A DNA stretch of 23,200 nucleotides from positions 1-23,200 of the forward strand of contig JAYTVD010000090.1 of NCBI GenBank assembly GCA_043744175.1. Reading direction: 5' to 3'. A program made the translations under genes and the position numbers. The notes beneath the pieces were generated by a model that searched no databases, was not told where the DNA came from, and was given only the letters and a program-made list of their open reading frames with translations. How positions within the stretch are numbered: position 1 is the stretch's first letter; the number at the start of each line of letters is the position of its first letter. This DNA comes from JANMEX01 sp043744175. GTDB taxonomy: Bacteria; Pseudomonadota; Alphaproteobacteria; Rhizobiales; Rhizobiaceae. Positions 7,550-15,573 of the stretch are shown in pieces.

Positions 7550-9460
7550 TTATACCGTAACCTGGCTGCCCATTTCCACCACGCGATTATAGGGAATATG
7601 GAAGAAGTCGGTCGCATTGGCGGCAGATCTTGCCAGCGCGATATACAGACCGTCCTGCCACAGCGGCATACCCGATTGCGCAGATGCTTTGATGGTGCGG
7701 CGGCCGAGGAAGAATGATGTTTGCATCAGTTCAAACTCACAACCCTTGCGCCGCGCAGCCGCCAGAATGTGCGGGATGCGAGGCGATTGCATATAACCAA
7801 GATTAGCAACAATCCGGCGGAAATCTTCTGACAGTGTTTCCACGGTTATCTGCTCCGATTCCGGCACAAATGGCACTGTGGCTGTGCGGATGGTGAGCAA
7901 AATGTTGGTCTTATGCAATACGTGATTATGCTTGAGATTATGCATCAAAGCCGTTGGCGCGGTCTCTGGGTCAGCGGTCAAAAACACCGCTGTTCCCAAC
8001 ACGCGCTGTGGCGGCTTCTTCGTCAACATCTTAGTTAAATCATCCAGCGGCACACTTTCACGGCGGGACTTATCCGAGATGATTTTTGAACCACGCACCC
8101 ATGTCCACATCACAACCATGAGGAAAACGGCAAAGCCAAGTGGCAACGCCGCGCCATCCAGCAGCTTCAAAAGATTGGCCCCAAAGAAGGCAAGGTCGAT
8201 CAAAATAAACGGCGTCATAATGGCCACAGCTGGCCAAATGCCCCATTTCCAGACTCGGGAAATGACCAGCACCATCAAGCCGGCATCCGCGAGCATTGCG
8301 CCGGTCACGGCAATACCATAGGCCGATGCGAGCGATGACGATGTTTGGAACAGAAGCACAAGCAAGATCACGCCGACGAAAATCAGCCGGTTAATTTTAG
8401 GCAGATAAATCTGGCCTGCCAATGTCTCAGAAGTGTGCCGAATTTCAAGACGCGGCAAAATGCCGAGCTGTACGGCCTGCGATGTCAGCGAGAAAGCGCC
8501 GGTGATAACCGCTTGGCTGGCAATAACAGCAGCAAAACATGACAGAATAACCAGCGGAATTGAGGCCCAATCCGGCGCCATCAGGAAGAATGGATTTTCT
8601 ACGGTTTCCGGATGCTGCAAAATCATTGCGCCTTGGCCAAGATAATTAAGTGCCAAAAGCGGAAATACATAGCTTGCCCACGCCCAGCGAATGGGGGAGC
8701 GGCCAAAATGGCCCATATCGGCATAAAGCGCTTCCGCGCCTGTGACCGCCAAGAATACTGATCCCAACACAGTAAGGCCGACAACGCCGTGGCTCGTCAT
8801 AAACTCAATGGCATTGATGGGATTAAGCGCGTAAAAAATTTGCGGATCATCGGCGATATGCCGTATGCCCAATAGTCCAAGCACGGCAAACCAGATGACC
8901 ATGACTGGTCCAAAAAACGCCGCCACTTTGGCGGTACCTCGGCTTTGCACCGAGAAAAGTAGCACAATAATCACCAGTGAAGCGGGAAGTACGAAACGCT
9001 GTAGCGAAGGCACGACAACGCCGAACCCTTCAACAGCGGAAAGCACGGAAACCGCAGGCGTGATCACGCTATCGCCATAAAACAGCGCAGCGCCTGCAAC
9101 GCCGAGATAAAACGCAATATTCATGCCACGACCAAGCGATTTTTGCGCCAGCGCCATTAAAGACAATGTGCCGCCCTCGCCGCCATTGTCGGCACGCATA
9201 ATCAAAATAACATATTTTAGTGTCACAACGAGCGTAAGCGCCCATAACATCAACGAAATAACACCAATAACCTCTGAGCGTGTGATGCCGTCTGCCGCTG
9301 CATGATGGAGGGATTCACGCACCGCATAGAGCGGGCTGGTTCCGATATCGCCATAAACGACCCCTATGGAACCGACGGCAAGGCCAAAAAAGGAGCCTTT
9401 GGCATGGTGGCCGCTTTTAGTATCCGCGAAGGTTTCAACGGAGTTATCGCTATGATTCAT
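7550..9460 (-). CDS. kup: Low-affinity potassium transport system protein Kup
   Basis: A 636-aa K+ uptake permease of the KUP/HAK/KT family, probably a K+/H+ symporter in the inner membrane. The signature GVVYGDIGTSPLYAVRESLHH near the N-terminus and RADNGGEGGTLSLMALA are unmistakable. About 12 membrane segments occupy the first two thirds (for example GAALFYGDSVITPAVSVLSAVEG and YADMGHFGRSPIRWAW), followed by a soluble C-terminal domain of about 190 aa. Full length. ATG 9460 is the natural start, although the Shine-Dalgarno sequence is poor. Confidence 0.96.
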   Translation of the reverse strand: MNHSDNSVETFADTKSGHHAKGSFFGLAVGSIGVVYGDIGTSPLYAVRESLHHAAADGITRSEVIGVISLMLWALTLVVTLKYVILIMRADNGGEGGTLSLMALAQKSLGRGMNIAFYLGVAGAALFYGDSVITPAVSVLSAVEGFGVVVPSLQRFVLPASLVIIVLLFSVQSRGTAKVAAFFGPVMVIWFAVLGLLGIRHIADDPQIFYALNPINAIEFMTSHGVVGLTVLGSVFLAVTGAEALYADMGHFGRSPIRWAWASYVFPLLALNYLGQGAMILQHPETVENPFFLMAPDWASIPLVILSCFAAVIASQAVITGAFSLTSQAVQLGILPRLEIRHTSETLAGQIYLPKINRLIFVGVILLVLLFQTSSSLASAYGIAVTGAMLADAGLMVLVISRVWKWGIWPAVAIMTPFILIDLAFFGANLLKLLDGAALPLGFAVFLMVVMWTWVRGSKIISDKSRRESVPLDDLTKMLTKKPPQRVLGTAVFLTADPETAPTALMHNLKHNHVLHKTNILLTIRTATVPFVPESEQITVETLSEDFRRIVANLGYMQSPRIPHILAAARRKGCEFELMQTSFFLGRRTIKASAQSGMPLWQDGLYIALARSAANATDFFHIPYNRVVEMGSQVTV

Positions 9461-9738
9461 GATGATTTTTCAGCTTTATGCAGCGGTAAATTAACACGCC
9501 ATCCTTGGAGCTCATGGCCGGGCATTTCATATTGTGCGGGCCTTCTAAGCGCAGGTCTATACACTGGTTGCATTGCAGCACAAAGCGGATTCTTTTTTGG
9601 GGCTGTTTTCAAATTAGCAAGAAAAATTGCGCTGCTTGCCACGCATTGAGAGATTAAAGCTGGAAAAAAGTGCAGTTTCCATACCGACTTCTCACTAATA
9701 CCGGTAGCAAGTTGCGCAACCAGGAACCGTAATCGAAA
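9461..9738. other. Upstream region of kup; no gene
   Basis: This 278-base gap has no convincing gene. It should carry the kup promoter and the 3' end of the SDR-gntK-dehydrogenase transcript, both on the minus strand. Two perfect small palindromes lie at 9699-9706 (TACCGGTA) and 9711-9720 (GTTGCGCAAC). I saw no intrinsic terminator for the upstream unit. Confidence 0.4.
9556..9583 (-). promoter_or_regulatory. Possible kup promoter
   Basis: Read on the minus strand, TTGTGC (9578-9583) is 16 bases from TATAGA (9556-9561), about 95 bases upstream of the kup ATG. Matches to the sigma70 consensus are moderate, so this is a tentative call. Confidence 0.3.
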
Positions 9739-10632
9739 TTATTCCTCTGCAATCTCGCCATCCATTAATCGCATTATTTCGGCGGTGTCATTTGCCCCTA
9801 ATCCTGCATCCATAAGCACACGGTGAATATCAATCACCGACGATGTCATTGGCAGTGGTGTCGCTGTTGCCTTTGCAAAATCTTGTAGTGAGCTCAAGTC
9901 TTTCATCATATTATCAATACGGCCTGTGAGGCTAAAATCCCGTCGTGCGAACTTGGCCATGAACTCCTGCATAATGGCGCTATCGGCCCGGCCGCCTTTG
10001 AGAGCGGCGGGAATTGCAGAGGCATCAACGCCACCAGCCTCCGCCAGTTTCACGGCCTCGGCAACAGCCTGAAATTGCACGGCGCAAAATAGCTGGTTGA
10101 TGAGTTTAACCGTCTGTCCTGCCCCGTTTGGTCCCATCAAGGTGTAGTTTGCTGCAAGACGATGCATCACTGGCCGTGCGCGTTCAAAATCATCAGGTGA
10201 ACCACCTGCCATTATAGTCAGCCGCCCGCCGAGAGCGCCCGGTACGCCGCCGGAAAGTGGGCAATCAACCCACGCCATGCCGGTCTGATCTCGCAACGCA
10301 ATCGCCATATCAGCGGTGTCTTTCGGATCAATCGAACTCATATCAATGAGCAGCTTAGACGCGTTACCAGCGCTTGCCACGCCATCCTTTCCAAATACAA
10401 CGCTGCGAACAATATGAGCGTGATTGAGGCTGAGAATGACAAAATCACTGGAAGATGTTGCTGTCGCGACGGTTAAGGCGGCCTGTGCACCCTTATCGAC
10501 CAATGCAGCGACTTTTGCCGAGTCCAGATCGAACACAGAGACGATAACACCGCATTCGAGCAGGCGCACTGCAATGGCAGAACCCATCAGCCCAGCACCA
10601 ATGACGGCAACTTTCATATCTTGACCAGCCAT
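9739..10632 (-). CDS. NAD(P)-dependent beta-hydroxyacid dehydrogenase (HIBADH/GarR-like), copy 1
   Basis: A 297-aa member of the 3-hydroxyisobutyrate / tartronate-semialdehyde reductase superfamily. The dinucleotide-binding motif GAGLMG is at 12-17, the substrate motif DCPLSGGVPGALGGRLTIMAGG begins at 123, the catalytic lysine is Lys176 in GAGQTVKLINQ, and KDLSSLQDFA is the conserved C-terminal helix. The second beta-strand ends in FDLDS; this acidic residue suggests NAD rather than NADP (inference). The exact substrate is unknown; its place after gntK points to a 3- or 2-keto sugar-acid derivative. ATG 10632 lies 4 bases after the gluconokinase stop with AGAAGG before it. It is last in the SDR-gntK unit. 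Confidence 0.85.
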   Translation of the reverse strand: MAGQDMKVAVIGAGLMGSAIAVRLLECGVIVSVFDLDSAKVAALVDKGAQAALTVATATSSSDFVILSLNHAHIVRSVVFGKDGVASAGNASKLLIDMSSIDPKDTADMAIALRDQTGMAWVDCPLSGGVPGALGGRLTIMAGGSPDDFERARPVMHRLAANYTLMGPNGAGQTVKLINQLFCAVQFQAVAEAVKLAEAGGVDASAIPAALKGGRADSAIMQEFMAKFARRDFSLTGRIDNMMKDLSSLQDFAKATATPLPMTSSVIDIHRVLMDAGLGANDTAEIMRLMDGEIAEE

Positions 10633-10636
10633 AAAT

Positions 10637-11143
10637 TTAGCCTTCTGTCGCGAGCGCTTGAACGATGGATGCTAATATCACTTCAAACCGTTGGTTACCA
10701 TCAATCCAAATTGCGCGGGTTTCACCAACCGGCGGTTCGAGTGTTTTCAACTGACTATCCAAAAGCGCAGGCGGCATAAAATGACCTTTACGGACGGACT
10801 GATTTCGCTCCAGCGTTTCTCGTGAGCAGTTCAAAAATATAAACTTGGTGCTTACGCTTGCACCCGCCTCCAAACGATCGCGATAAACCCCTTTTAACGA
10901 CGAACAACTGGCAACTGCACCACCGTGGACCATAGTTTCTGACGCCAATCGAGCAGCAACAATATCCAGCCACGGCCACCGGTCGTCATCATTGAGCGGC
11001 GTGCCAGACGACATTTTGGCGATATTTGCTGGTGGATGCAGCGCATCGCCTTCAATGAAAGGTACGCCAAAATGGTTGGCTATCGCCAGCCCAACACTGG
11101 ACTTTCCGCAACCGGACACGCCCATCACGATGACCGGCCCCAC
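10637..11143 (-). CDS. gntK: Gluconokinase
   Basis: Gluconokinase of the short P-loop type (168 aa) phosphorylates D-gluconate to 6-phosphogluconate, which feeds the Entner-Doudoroff and pentose phosphate routes. Walker A is GVSGCGKS (about 8-15), followed by FIEGDALHPPANIAKMSSGTPLNDDDRWPWL, CSSLKGVYRDRL and RKGHFMPPALLDSQLKTLEPP, all diagnostic. I chose GTG 11143, one base after the SDR stop, because family members start a few residues before Walker A. In-frame ATGs at 11176 and 11191 lie inside the SDR gene and none of the three has a clear Shine-Dalgarno sequence. Translation is therefore probably coupled to the SDR gene. Confidence 0.9.
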   Translation of the reverse strand: MGPVIVMGVSGCGKSSVGLAIANHFGVPFIEGDALHPPANIAKMSSGTPLNDDDRWPWLDIVAARLASETMVHGGAVASCSSLKGVYRDRLEAGASVSTKFIFLNCSRETLERNQSVRKGHFMPPALLDSQLKTLEPPVGETRAIWIDGNQRFEVILASIVQALATEG

Positions 11144-11144
11144 T

Positions 11145-11909
11145 TTAGAGCGATGCTGTAATGCCGCCGTCAACATAGAGAATATGTCCATTCACAAAAG
11201 AGGCTGCATCTGAAGACAGGAACACCGCCGCACCAATAAGTTCGGAAACATTGCCCCAGCGACCAGCTGGAGTGCGCTTTTCTAGCCATGACGAGAATTC
11301 CGGATTGTCTACCAGCGCTTGATTGAGTGGTGTTTTGAAATATCCCGGCGCTATCGCGTTGATATTTAACCCATATTTCGCCCAATCGGTGCACATACCC
11401 TTGGTGAGATTGCGCACTGCGCCTTTGGTGGCAGTGTAAGGCGCTATGTTTGGCCGTGCCAGTTCGCTTTGTACCGACGCTATGTTTACAATTTTGCCCG
11501 TACCTCGCTTTATCATATGGCGCGCGACGGCTTGGCCGACAAAAAACACACTGGAAATATTGGTCTGTAATAATTCCTGCCACTTATCGACGGGAAAATC
11601 TTCTAATGGCGCACGAAACTGCATTCCGGCATTGTTAATAAGAATATCAATCGGCCCTAGGTTCTCTTCGACATGATTGACGCCAGCCGCCACAGCCGCC
11701 GCATCGGTTGCATCAAACGCCGCAGCGGTGACATTTGCTCCGGTCTTGCGCAGCGCCGTCACAGCCTCCTCGACACGCGAAGCGGTGCGACCGTTAAGGA
11801 CAATCTCTGCGCCGTGAGCCGCTAGTCCTTGGGCAATTGCATACCCAATGCCTTGGCCCGAACCGGTGATAAGCGCCCGTTTTCCAGTCAAATCAAACAA
11901 TGCCGTCAT
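11145..11909 (-). CDS. idnO: SDR oxidoreductase, probable gluconate 5-dehydrogenase
   Basis: A 254-aa classical short-chain dehydrogenase that probably reduces 5-keto-D-gluconate to D-gluconate. The cofactor motif TGSGQGIG is at 15-22, NNAG at 92-95, and the catalytic Ser145, Tyr158 and Lys162 lie in NIASVQS and YTATK. FDLTGKRALITGSGQGIGYAIA and ALEDFP-type regions match the Ga5DH/IdnO group, and the adjacent gluconokinase and idonate dehydrogenase support that activity. The ATG at 11909 gives the normal N-terminus; the frame is open to 12002 but that extension would run through the promoter. It is the first gene of the minus-strand unit and shares a divergent operator with the 2-hydroxyacid dehydrogenase gene. 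Confidence 0.8.
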   Translation of the reverse strand: MTALFDLTGKRALITGSGQGIGYAIAQGLAAHGAEIVLNGRTASRVEEAVTALRKTGANVTAAAFDATDAAAVAAGVNHVEENLGPIDILINNAGMQFRAPLEDFPVDKWQELLQTNISSVFFVGQAVARHMIKRGTGKIVNIASVQSELARPNIAPYTATKGAVRNLTKGMCTDWAKYGLNINAIAPGYFKTPLNQALVDNPEFSSWLEKRTPAGRWGNVSELIGAAVFLSSDAASFVNGHILYVDGGITASL

Positions 11910-11946
11910 ATTTTTATAGTCCAAATTCCGTGATTTCAATTTCGCC

Positions 11947-11974
11947 TTGACAGCAATGTTAGCGATAACATAAT
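11947..11974 (+). promoter_or_regulatory. Promoter of the 2-hydroxyacid dehydrogenase / idnD unit
   Basis: TTGACA (11947-11952) is followed after 16 bases by CATAAT (11969-11974), close to the sigma70 consensus. The start codon is at 12005. The spacer is almost wholly occupied by operator 11956-11971, so bound repressor would block polymerase. Confidence 0.65.
11956..11971. promoter_or_regulatory. LacI-family operator O1 (divergent)
   Basis: ATGTTAGCGATAACAT has 6-bp perfect arms around a central CG, the usual form of a LacI-family operator and very like the GntR/IdnR sites of enterobacteria as I recall them. It lies inside both divergent promoters and should control both operons. Near-identical copies lie next to the lacI-type and SMP-30 genes. 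Confidence 0.75.
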
Positions 11975-11984
11975 CATGTGACAA
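11956..11984 (-). promoter_or_regulatory. Promoter of the SDR-gntK-dehydrogenase unit
   Basis: On the minus strand TTGTCA (11979-11984) stands 17 bases from TAACAT (11956-11961), about 47 bases before the SDR start. The -10 box is itself a half-site of operator O1, and the promoter overlaps the plus-strand one face to face. Confidence 0.55.
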
Positions 11985-12004
11985 GGTGAATTTTGGAAGC
12001 AATT

Positions 12005-12946
12005 ATGGCCCGACCCACATTACTGATGACCGGAGCCTATCCGCAATGGGATCTTGATTATTTCGAGGAAAATTATGACGTGCTGCGCCTGTGGGAGGCG
12101 TCAGACAGGGACGGATTTCTACGCGCCCATGGTGCATCTGTGCGAGCAGTTGCCACGCGCGGCGATTTGGGTGCGGGGGCCGATTTGATCGCGGCGCTGC
12201 CCAATTTGGAGATCATTTCGGTATTTGGCGTTGGGACGGATGCGGTGGATTTGAGGGCGGCGCAGGCTCGTAACATCAAGGTGACAAATACACCAGACGT
12301 ATTGACTGACGATGTGGCTGATATTGGTGTCGCACTACTACTGGCCGCCGCGCGCCGAGTGCCGCAGGGCGATGCTTTGGTGCGTGCTGGCGCGTGGCCA
12401 CAAGGCGGTCTGCCTCTGGTTACGCGGGTAAGCGGCAAGAAAGTTGGTATCGCCGGAATGGGCCGTATCGGCGCGGCAGTTGCCAAGCGGCTGGCGGCAT
12501 TTGACTGCGAAATATCCTACTATGCCCGAAACATGAAAACTGAATTGCCCTACAAGTTTGAGCCATCATTGTTGGCGCTGGCACGCGATAATGAGTTCCT
12601 CATTGTTACTCTCGCAGGCGGCGAAGGAACTAAAAATATCATTAATAAACAAATGCTTGAGGCACTTGGTCCTGATGGAATTCTGGTCAATGTTTCGCGC
12701 GGTTCGACGGTCGATGAGGCAGCACTTTTGGATGCGCTGGAGGCGAAGTCCATAAAGTCTGCGGGGCTGGATGTTTTCTTGAATGAGCCAAACATCAACC
12801 CGCGTTTTTTCACGATGCCAAACGTGGTGCTTCAGCCTCATCACGCTTCTGGAACTGTGGAAACCCGCAAGGCAATGGGCAACTTAGTTCGCGATAATTT
12901 AGCCGCGCATTTTGCCGGGCAGCCATTGCATACACCTGTCGCGTGA
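12005..12946 (+). CDS. D-isomer 2-hydroxyacid dehydrogenase (GhrB-like 2-ketoaldonate reductase)
   Basis: A 313-aa D-2-hydroxyacid dehydrogenase. The NAD(P)-binding motif GMGRIG is at 151-156. Catalytic residues are Arg232 (NVSRGSTVDEAALL), Glu261 (DVFLNEPNI) and the His of QPHHASGT near 279. Arg175 after the second beta-strand (YYARN) suggests NADP(H), as in hydroxypyruvate / 2-ketogluconate reductases. E. coli GhrB reduces 2-ketogluconate, 2-keto-L-gulonate and 2,5-diketogluconate, which would funnel substrates into the idonate-gluconate route here; this is inference. ATG 12005 has GGAAG at 11995-11999; a TTG at 11993 lies ahead of that site and is rejected. idnD follows 10 bases downstream. 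Confidence 0.87.
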   Translation: MARPTLLMTGAYPQWDLDYFEENYDVLRLWEASDRDGFLRAHGASVRAVATRGDLGAGADLIAALPNLEIISVFGVGTDAVDLRAAQARNIKVTNTPDVLTDDVADIGVALLLAAARRVPQGDALVRAGAWPQGGLPLVTRVSGKKVGIAGMGRIGAAVAKRLAAFDCEISYYARNMKTELPYKFEPSLLALARDNEFLIVTLAGGEGTKNIINKQMLEALGPDGILVNVSRGSTVDEAALLDALEAKSIKSAGLDVFLNEPNINPRFFTMPNVVLQPHHASGTVETRKAMGNLVRDNLAAHFAGQPLHTPVA

Positions 12947-12956
12947 GGAGAGTTTC

Positions 12957-13991
12957 ATGAAGGCAATTGTCATTCACGCTGCCAAGGATTTGCGGATAGA
13001 AGAGCGCGAAATCGTTGCACCCGGCCCTGGAGAAGTCGCGGTGGCGATACAGGCGGGCGGCATTTGTGGCTCGGATTTGCATTATTATAATCACGGTGGT
13101 TTTGGCACCATTCGTCTCAAAGAGCCGATGATTTTGGGCCATGAAATTGCAGGGACCATTACAGCACTTGGCGCGGGCGTATCCGGCCTTGCAGTCGGAA
13201 ATCGTGTTGCGGTCTCGCCGAGTAAATCTTGCGGCATTTGCATCTATTGTCAAAAAGGCCAGCAAAACCAATGCCTTGATATGCGCTTTTATGGCAGTGC
13301 TATGCGGATGCCGCATATTCAAGGCGCTTTTAGCCAGCATTTGGTAGCGCAAAGTTTCCAGTGCCACAAGGTCGATGATGGCGTTTCAATCAACGAAGCA
13401 GCGTTTGCCGAACCGTTTGCAGTAACACTCCATGCCGTCAATCGTGCTGGTTCGTTGTTGGGCAAGCGTGTGCTCGTCACCGGCTGTGGACCCATTGGCG
13501 CGCTGTGCATTGTTGCAGCGCGGGCGCATGGTGCAGCAGAGATTGTGGCCACTGATGTGATGGCAGGCGTGCTTGCGATGGCGCTAAAAGTCGGAGCGGA
13601 CCGCGTGATAAATGTGGCCGAAAACCCCGAGCAATTGGCGGAATTCAGCGCAAATAAGGGCTATTTTGACGTGATGTTTGAGGCTTCCGGCAATGAACGG
13701 GGCTTGCGCTCCGGCATTGATGTCCTGAAGCCGAGGGGCATAATTATGCAGCTTGGGCTGGGCGGCGATGTTTCCATTCCGCAAAATCTCATTGTCTCCA
13801 AAGAGCTTGAAATTCGCGGCTCTTTCCGTTTCCATGAAGAGTTCGCACTGGCCGTGGAACTTATCAATAAACGGCGCGTGGATTTGAAGCCTTTATTGAC
13901 GGGAATCTATCCGATGGCAGACGCGACCGCTGCGTTTGAAGCGGCCAACGACCGGTCTAAGTCTATGAAAGTACAGCTTGATTTCAGCTAG
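12957..13991 (+). CDS. idnD: L-idonate 5-dehydrogenase
   Basis: A zinc-dependent medium-chain dehydrogenase (344 aa) expected to oxidise L-idonate to 5-keto-D-gluconate. Catalytic zinc ligands are Cys37 (ICGSDLHYYNHGGFGTIR), His62-Glu63 (GHE) and Glu152. Structural zinc ligands are Cys92, Cys95, Cys98 and Cys106. The Rossmann motif GCGPIG is at 176-181. The block CGSDLHYYNHGGFGTIRLKEPMILGHE is characteristic of L-idonate dehydrogenases. The Shine-Dalgarno GAGGAG at 12945-12950 overlaps the preceding stop and fixes ATG 12957. With the SDR across the operator it forms the two-step L-idonate to gluconate conversion. The stop codon shares bases with the stop of the convergent HbpS-like gene. Confidence 0.9.
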   Translation: MKAIVIHAAKDLRIEEREIVAPGPGEVAVAIQAGGICGSDLHYYNHGGFGTIRLKEPMILGHEIAGTITALGAGVSGLAVGNRVAVSPSKSCGICIYCQKGQQNQCLDMRFYGSAMRMPHIQGAFSQHLVAQSFQCHKVDDGVSINEAAFAEPFAVTLHAVNRAGSLLGKRVLVTGCGPIGALCIVAARAHGAAEIVATDVMAGVLAMALKVGADRVINVAENPEQLAEFSANKGYFDVMFEASGNERGLRSGIDVLKPRGIIMQLGLGGDVSIPQNLIVSKELEIRGSFRFHEEFALAVELINKRRVDLKPLLTGIYPMADATAAFEAANDRSKSMKVQLDFS

Positions 13992-14410
13992 ACGGCATCC
14001 GCGCCAATAGCAGCCAGTGCCGCGCGGGCGACCTCAATATCTTCGTCGCCTGTGCCAGAGCCGACGCCGATGCCACCCGCTAACTTACCGTTAAATCGGA
14101 TGGGCAGGCCGCCCTTCAATATGGTCATCGCGCCCTTGGAGGAAATCGAGGCGGCGAGCGCGGCTTCATTGCCCAAGGCACCTGTCATATTGTTGGAAGA
14201 TGCAGCCGTGCGAGCCTTGGTGTGGGCGGTGCGCAGGCTCAAAAACTTCGCGCCATCCATGCGCACGGAGGCCAAAACTTCGCCGCTGGCATCCACCACG
14301 ATGATGCACTGCGGAACGCCAATGGCTTTGGCTTTAGCAATGCCAGCATGGAGCAAAGCCAGCGCGCCTTCATGGGTCAACTTCACGGATTCGACAGTAT
14401 ATTCAGACAC
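13988..14410 (-). CDS. GlcG/HbpS family heme-binding-like protein
   Basis: A 140-aa protein of the GlcG/HbpS (DUF336, PF03928) family. Typical stretches are GIAKAKAIGVPQCIIVVDASGEVLASVRMDGA, AHTKARTAASSNN and the end KLAGGIGVGSGTGDEDIEVARAAL. Members occur next to many sugar-acid and glycolate genes. Some bind heme and most have no defined activity. It starts at GTG 14410 with GAGG six bases before it, 8 bases after the stop of the LacI-type regulator, so it is co-transcribed with the regulator rather than with the enzymes. Role unknown; a sensing or accessory function is only a guess. Confidence 0.85.
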   Translation of the reverse strand: MSEYTVESVKLTHEGALALLHAGIAKAKAIGVPQCIIVVDASGEVLASVRMDGAKFLSLRTAHTKARTAASSNNMTGALGNEAALAASISSKGAMTILKGGLPIRFNGKLAGGIGVGSGTGDEDIEVARAALAAIGADAV

Positions 14411-14418
14411 TTATAGCC

Positions 14419-15459
14419 TCATGTGCTTTCGCGTTCGACAACGCGGATTTTTGTCAGGACAAGCTCGTGCCGCCCTTCAACGTTAGGATTTTGGATGGTT
14501 TGGAACAGTTTTTGTGCGGCTAATTTGCCGATTTCATAGCATTCAATATCCACCGATGTGATTCGCGGATGCGACCAGGCGGCGATTTCATAATTGCCAA
14601 AACCGGCGATAGCGATGTCTTTTGGGACCGATAATCCGCGCCTGTTGCACTCCATTAAAGCACCAAAAGCCGAGAGGTCAGAGACGCAAACCACCACTTG
14701 CGTATCTGGCCATTGGTCCAAAACATTGCCCAAGGCCTGGGCCCCTTGCTCCATGGAAATAGGGGGCACGCCGAAGGAGACCAGCCGCCCTTCCGGCAGG
14801 CCAAGCTCTTCAATGGCGGTCAAAAAACCGGACCGGCGCTGGTTGCCACGGGTGTCTCGTTCCGTGGTCCCACCGATATAGGCGAAACGCTGATAACCTT
14901 TATTTGCCAATGACTTAACCAGTAGATTCATGGCTTCCGCATTGGAAAAACCGACCACTTGGTCGATGGGTTTTGCAGGCAAATCCCAGGTTTCGACGAT
15001 GGGGATACCTGCGTTTTCCAGCATTCGTCGTGCCCGCTCGGTATGGTGTCCGCCGGTAAGAATCATGCCTTCGGGGCGGCGGCGCAGCATGGCTTCAATC
15101 AGCCGCTCTTCGCGCTCGATGGAATAGTCATTGTAGGCCAGCAAAAGCTGCAATCCGGTCTTTTCCAGTGCATCGGTAATGCCGCGGGCGGTGTCAGAAA
15201 AGTTTGAATTATTGATGGATGGAATGATGGCCGCGACAAAGCCTGTGCGTTTGGAGGAGAGACTTCCTGCTGATAAATCAAGCACATAGCCCAGTTCATC
15301 GATGGCCGCAAAGATGCGCAGGCGGGTGGCTTCTGATACCAGATTGCCATCTTTTAATGCCCGCGAGACTGACATGGACGACACCCCCGCATGGCGGGCG
15401 ACATCTGCCATCGTTGGCATTTGACCATCATTGAGTTTGGGTGAGTCTTGCTTATCCAT
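14419..15459 (-). CDS. LacI-family transcriptional regulator of the sugar-acid locus
   Basis: A 346-aa repressor. The N-terminal helix-turn-helix (MADVARHAGVSSMSVSRALKDGNLVSEATRLRI, about 17-50) and hinge helix (ELGYVLDLSAGSLSSKRTG) precede a periplasmic-binding-protein-like effector domain with FVAAIIPSINNSNFSDTARGITDAL, MILTGG, GFSNAEAMNLLV, YIGGTTERDTRGNQRRSGF and IAIAGFGNYEIAAWSHPRITSVDI. It resembles the GntR/IdnR branch, whose effectors are gluconate, 5-ketogluconate or idonate; the effector here is inferred from the neighbours. ATG 15459 is preceded by CGGGGC; a TTG at 15483 is in frame but less likely. A candidate operator over its own -10 box suggests autoregulation. Confidence 0.92.
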   Translation of the reverse strand: MDKQDSPKLNDGQMPTMADVARHAGVSSMSVSRALKDGNLVSEATRLRIFAAIDELGYVLDLSAGSLSSKRTGFVAAIIPSINNSNFSDTARGITDALEKTGLQLLLAYNDYSIEREERLIEAMLRRRPEGMILTGGHHTERARRMLENAGIPIVETWDLPAKPIDQVVGFSNAEAMNLLVKSLANKGYQRFAYIGGTTERDTRGNQRRSGFLTAIEELGLPEGRLVSFGVPPISMEQGAQALGNVLDQWPDTQVVVCVSDLSAFGALMECNRRGLSVPKDIAIAGFGNYEIAAWSHPRITSVDIECYEIGKLAAQKLFQTIQNPNVEGRHELVLTKIRVVEREST

Positions 15460-15486
15460 GTGCCCCGATCTGAAATCCCACAACTG

Positions 15487-15502
15487 ATGTTAGCGCTACC
15501 AC
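15487..15502. promoter_or_regulatory. LacI-family operator O2 (autoregulatory)
   Basis: ATGTTAGCGCTACCAC matches O1 in the left half and centre; the right arm is degenerate (TACCAC instead of TAACAT). It lies 28-43 bases upstream of the regulator ATG and covers the predicted -10 box, as expected for weak autorepression. Confidence 0.5.
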
Positions 15503-15515
15503 GCGCTAGGCTCAA
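15487..15515 (-). promoter_or_regulatory. Promoter of the LacI-type regulator gene
   Basis: On the minus strand TTGAGC (15510-15515) is 17 bases from TAACAT (15487-15492). The same TAACAT box, also provided by an operator half-site, serves the SDR promoter. Confidence 0.5.
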
Positions 15516-15517
15516 GG

Positions 15518-15537
15518 GTGCAAAATCATATTTGCAC
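15518..15537. repeat. 20-bp palindrome upstream of the regulator promoter
   Basis: GTGCAAA and TTTGCAC form 7-bp arms around six bases. It sits directly upstream of the -35 box of the LacI-type gene, a usual place for an activator site. No known factor is assigned. Confidence 0.45.
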
Positions 15538-15573
15538 AGCGATCGGCAAGTGGCCGAGTTGGATACGCCAAGC

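Noticed and set aside
9457..9642. 61-codon minus-strand frame whose TGA overlaps the kup ATG (ATGA)
   Set aside because: It starts with GTG without a Shine-Dalgarno sequence, the composition is not protein-like, and the tentative kup promoter at 9556-9583 lies inside it.
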